This document shows positions 16,095 through 17,452 of a DNA stretch of 17,452 bases, in pieces; position 1 is the stretch's first letter; every line of letters starts with the position of its first letter. Source of the DNA: Prevotellaceae bacterium UBA1746 (lineage in GTDB: Bacteria > Bacteroidota > Bacteroidia > Bacteroidales > Bacteroidaceae). Where the stretch lies: assembly GCA_905369775.1 (NCBI GenBank), contig CAJPJR010000042.1:1-17452 (forward strand). Direction: 5' to 3'. The notes under the pieces were generated by a model. It had not been told where the DNA came from and did no database searches. It saw nothing but the letters and a program-made list of their open reading frames with translations. Made by a program: the position numbers and the translations under genes.

Positions 16095-16125
16095 CGACCG
16101 CCGCACTGTTTCAGTGCGACAGTCG
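16095..16125 (-). terminator. Hairpin after clpC, possible terminator or attenuator
   Basis: In the 64-nt gap between the clpC stop and the next start there is a perfect 7-bp stem, CGCACTG at 16102-16108 with CAGTGCG at 16112-16118, around a TTT loop. It can be extended past a 3x3 internal loop by CGAC (16095-16098) pairing with GTCG (16122-16125). In the direction of transcription the stem is followed by GCCAACCTATATATAAAT rather than a T-run, so termination would be weak or factor-assisted. The AT-rich stretch directly before the next ATG could instead belong to a promoter or leave the start site unstructured. Confidence 0.4.
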
Positions 16126-16141
16126 TCCGGGAAATTAGCTC

Positions 16142-17452
16142 TTAAGCCGTCGTTACGGCCCTTACTTTCAGTCGATCGTTTGCTTCATCGAGTTCCACAA
16201 GAATCGACTCGCCATTTTCTCCTTCGAGGAGCAAGTCGCAGAGTGGATCTTCGACATACTCTTGTAGCGTACGACGCAACGAACGAGCACCATATTGCGG
16301 ATCGAATCCTTTTTGTGCCACAAATCGCTTGGCTTCCGGCGAGAACGAGATCTGTCGTCCGGCTGTTTGTAAGCGCTGTGCCAATGCTTGGATTTCCAGA
16401 TCGGCTATCTGCTCAACTCCCTCGCGTGTCAAGGGATCGAACATGACGATCTCATCCAAACGGTTCAAGAATTCAGGAGCAAATTGGCGTTGCAAGGCCT
16501 TTCTCACGATGTGTTCCGCAGCTTCGGCCGTGATGCCGTCTGCAGACGCCGAGAATCCGACTCCCGCTCCGAACTCTTTGACCTGTCGGCTTCCGCTGTT
16601 TGAAGTCATAATGAGTATTGTATTGCGGAAATCCACCGTCGTTCCGTTGCCATCGGTCATGCGACCTTCGTCCATTACCTGGAGTAGCATGTTGAACACA
16701 TCCGGATGTGCTTTTTCTATTTCGTCAAGCAAAACGATAGAGTAGGGATGTCGACGAACTTTCTCCGTCAATTGCCCTCCTTCTTCGTAGCCTACGTAAC
16801 CCGGAGGGGCGCCGACAAGTCGAGACGTGGAGAATTTCTCTCCATACTCGCTCATATCGATACGGATCAACGCATCTTTACTACCAAACATGAATTCGGC
16901 CAACGTTTTGACGAGATGCGTCTTGCCGACTCCCGTGGGACCGACAAACATAAAGGTGCCTATAGGACGATTGGGATCCTTCAATCCGAGACGATTGCGC
17001 GTAATGGCACGGGTAAGTCGGGTGATGGCACGATCTTGTGCGATCACTTTCTCCGAGAGTGCCTGCTTCATGCCCTTCAAACGCACCGTCTCCGACTCTT
17101 TCATGCGGTCGGCCGGCACACCGCTCATCATAGATACGACAGCAGCAATGGCATCTTCGTCCACAACAATCCGGTGTTCGCTCAGTTCCTTCTGCCAATC
17201 TTCGCGCAACTGCTTGAGTTCAGCTTCACCTTGCAACACACGGTCGCGTAAGCCCGCAGCCAGCTCGTATTCTTGCCTTGCCGCAGCGTCTTCTTTCTCT
17301 TTCCGCAGTTGTTGGATCTCTTGTTCCTTTGCCTCTATGGAGGACGGAACACGCACGTTCAGCAAGTGCACTCGACTCCCGGCCCCGCCCCACGCATCGA
17401 TTGCCTTATCCGGCAAAGCCCGATCGCTGACATAACGCCAGTCTCTTCTACA
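16142..17452 (-). CDS. clpC: ClpC-type AAA+ protease ATPase subunit, C-terminal half (5' end off window)
   Basis: The visible 436 residues are the C-terminal half of a Hsp100 unfoldase that feeds substrates to ClpP. The frame is open through the right edge, beginning in the end of the first AAA+ domain (YVSDRALPDKAID). A charged coiled coil at about 40-90 contains a UVR-like segment (EDAAARQEYELAAGLRD), which points to ClpC rather than ClpA or ClpB. The second AAA+ domain has the Walker A GPTGVGKT at about 171-178, the Walker B VLLDE at about 240-244, the pore-loop segment GAPPGYVGYEEGG, and the sensor-2 block YGARSLRR. A VGF tripeptide in GAGVGFSASADG matches the ClpP-docking loop position. 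The C-terminal domain is complete and ends VRAVTTA. The N-terminal adaptor domain and first ATPase domain lie outside. Confidence 0.95.
   Translation of the reverse strand, partial: CRRDWRYVSDRALPDKAIDAWGGAGSRVHLLNVRVPSSIEAKEQEIQQLRKEKEDAAARQEYELAAGLRDRVLQGEAELKQLREDWQKELSEHRIVVDEDAIAAVVSMMSGVPADRMKESETVRLKGMKQALSEKVIAQDRAITRLTRAITRNRLGLKDPNRPIGTFMFVGPTGVGKTHLVKTLAEFMFGSKDALIRIDMSEYGEKFSTSRLVGAPPGYVGYEEGGQLTEKVRRHPYSIVLLDEIEKAHPDVFNMLLQVMDEGRMTDGNGTTVDFRNTILIMTSNSGSRQVKEFGAGVGFSASADGITAEAAEHIVRKALQRQFAPEFLNRLDEIVMFDPLTREGVEQIADLEIQALAQRLQTAGRQISFSPEAKRFVAQKGFDPQYGARSLRRTLQEYVEDPLCDLLLEGENGESILVELDEANDRLKVRAVTTA

Noticed and set aside
16946..16953. A minus-strand TATGTTTG resembling the Bacteroidota -7 box TAnnTTTG
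   Set aside because: It lies inside the conserved clpC ATPase-domain coding sequence, and no convincing -33 element or nearby gene start supports it. Chance matches to so short a motif are expected.
1..17452. CRISPR arrays, insertion sequences, tRNAs or phage genes
   Set aside because: No spaced direct repeats, transposase or integrase motifs, or tRNA-like cloverleaf were seen on either strand by reading. Nearly all bases are accounted for by the thirteen genes.

Overview
The window looks like a stretch of a Bacteroidota chromosome, most likely order Bacteroidales and possibly near Porphyromonas. The basis is family content: the short menaquinone acyl-CoA ligase typical of Bacteroides-type genomes, a DUF6452/DUF6048 lipoprotein and outer-membrane pair, a DUF4199 membrane protein beside a GT2 glycosyltransferase, a DUF4922 domain, and a ClpC with a UVR region. 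Starts generally lack strong Shine-Dalgarno sequences, which also fits. The genus is an inference. No rRNA, tRNA, CRISPR array, insertion sequence, phage gene or long repeat was seen.

All thirteen genes lie on the minus strand, so transcription runs from high to low coordinates. They are packed tightly: several overlap by 4 to 44 nt and the longest gap is 79 nt. No gene-free stretch reaches 300 bases. In transcription order they are: the 3' part of clpC (cut by the right edge); a 1320-residue four-module protein (two GT-A-like glycosyltransferase modules, a DUF4922 HIT/GalT-like module and a SpoIID module); an AmpG-like permease; a DUF4199 membrane protein; a polyprenyl-phosphate-type GT2; a DUF6452 lipoprotein; a DUF6048 outer-membrane-type protein; apbE; a Crp/Fnr-type regulator; mazG; menF; menD; menB; and a fused menC-menE gene (cut by the left edge).

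Two themes stand out. From about 10.8 to 16.1 kb, a peptidoglycan-lyase-type domain (SpoIID) is fused to cytosolic-type sugar and nucleotide domains, and its gene overlaps that of a muropeptide-permease-like transporter. This suggests cell-wall sugar turnover or recycling. From 1 to 5.4 kb lies the menaquinone branch from chorismate to DHNA-CoA, as isochorismate synthase, SEPHCHC synthase, DHNA-CoA synthase and a single polypeptide carrying o-succinylbenzoate synthase plus o-succinylbenzoyl-CoA ligase. No menH or menA is present. The apbE gene (flavin transfer to respiratory proteins) and a Crp-type regulator lie directly upstream, so the right half of this run may be tied to anaerobic respiration.

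The strongest candidates for something undescribed are the four-module protein, especially a SpoIID domain with no visible export signal, and the MenC-MenE fusion. Neither could be checked against databases here.
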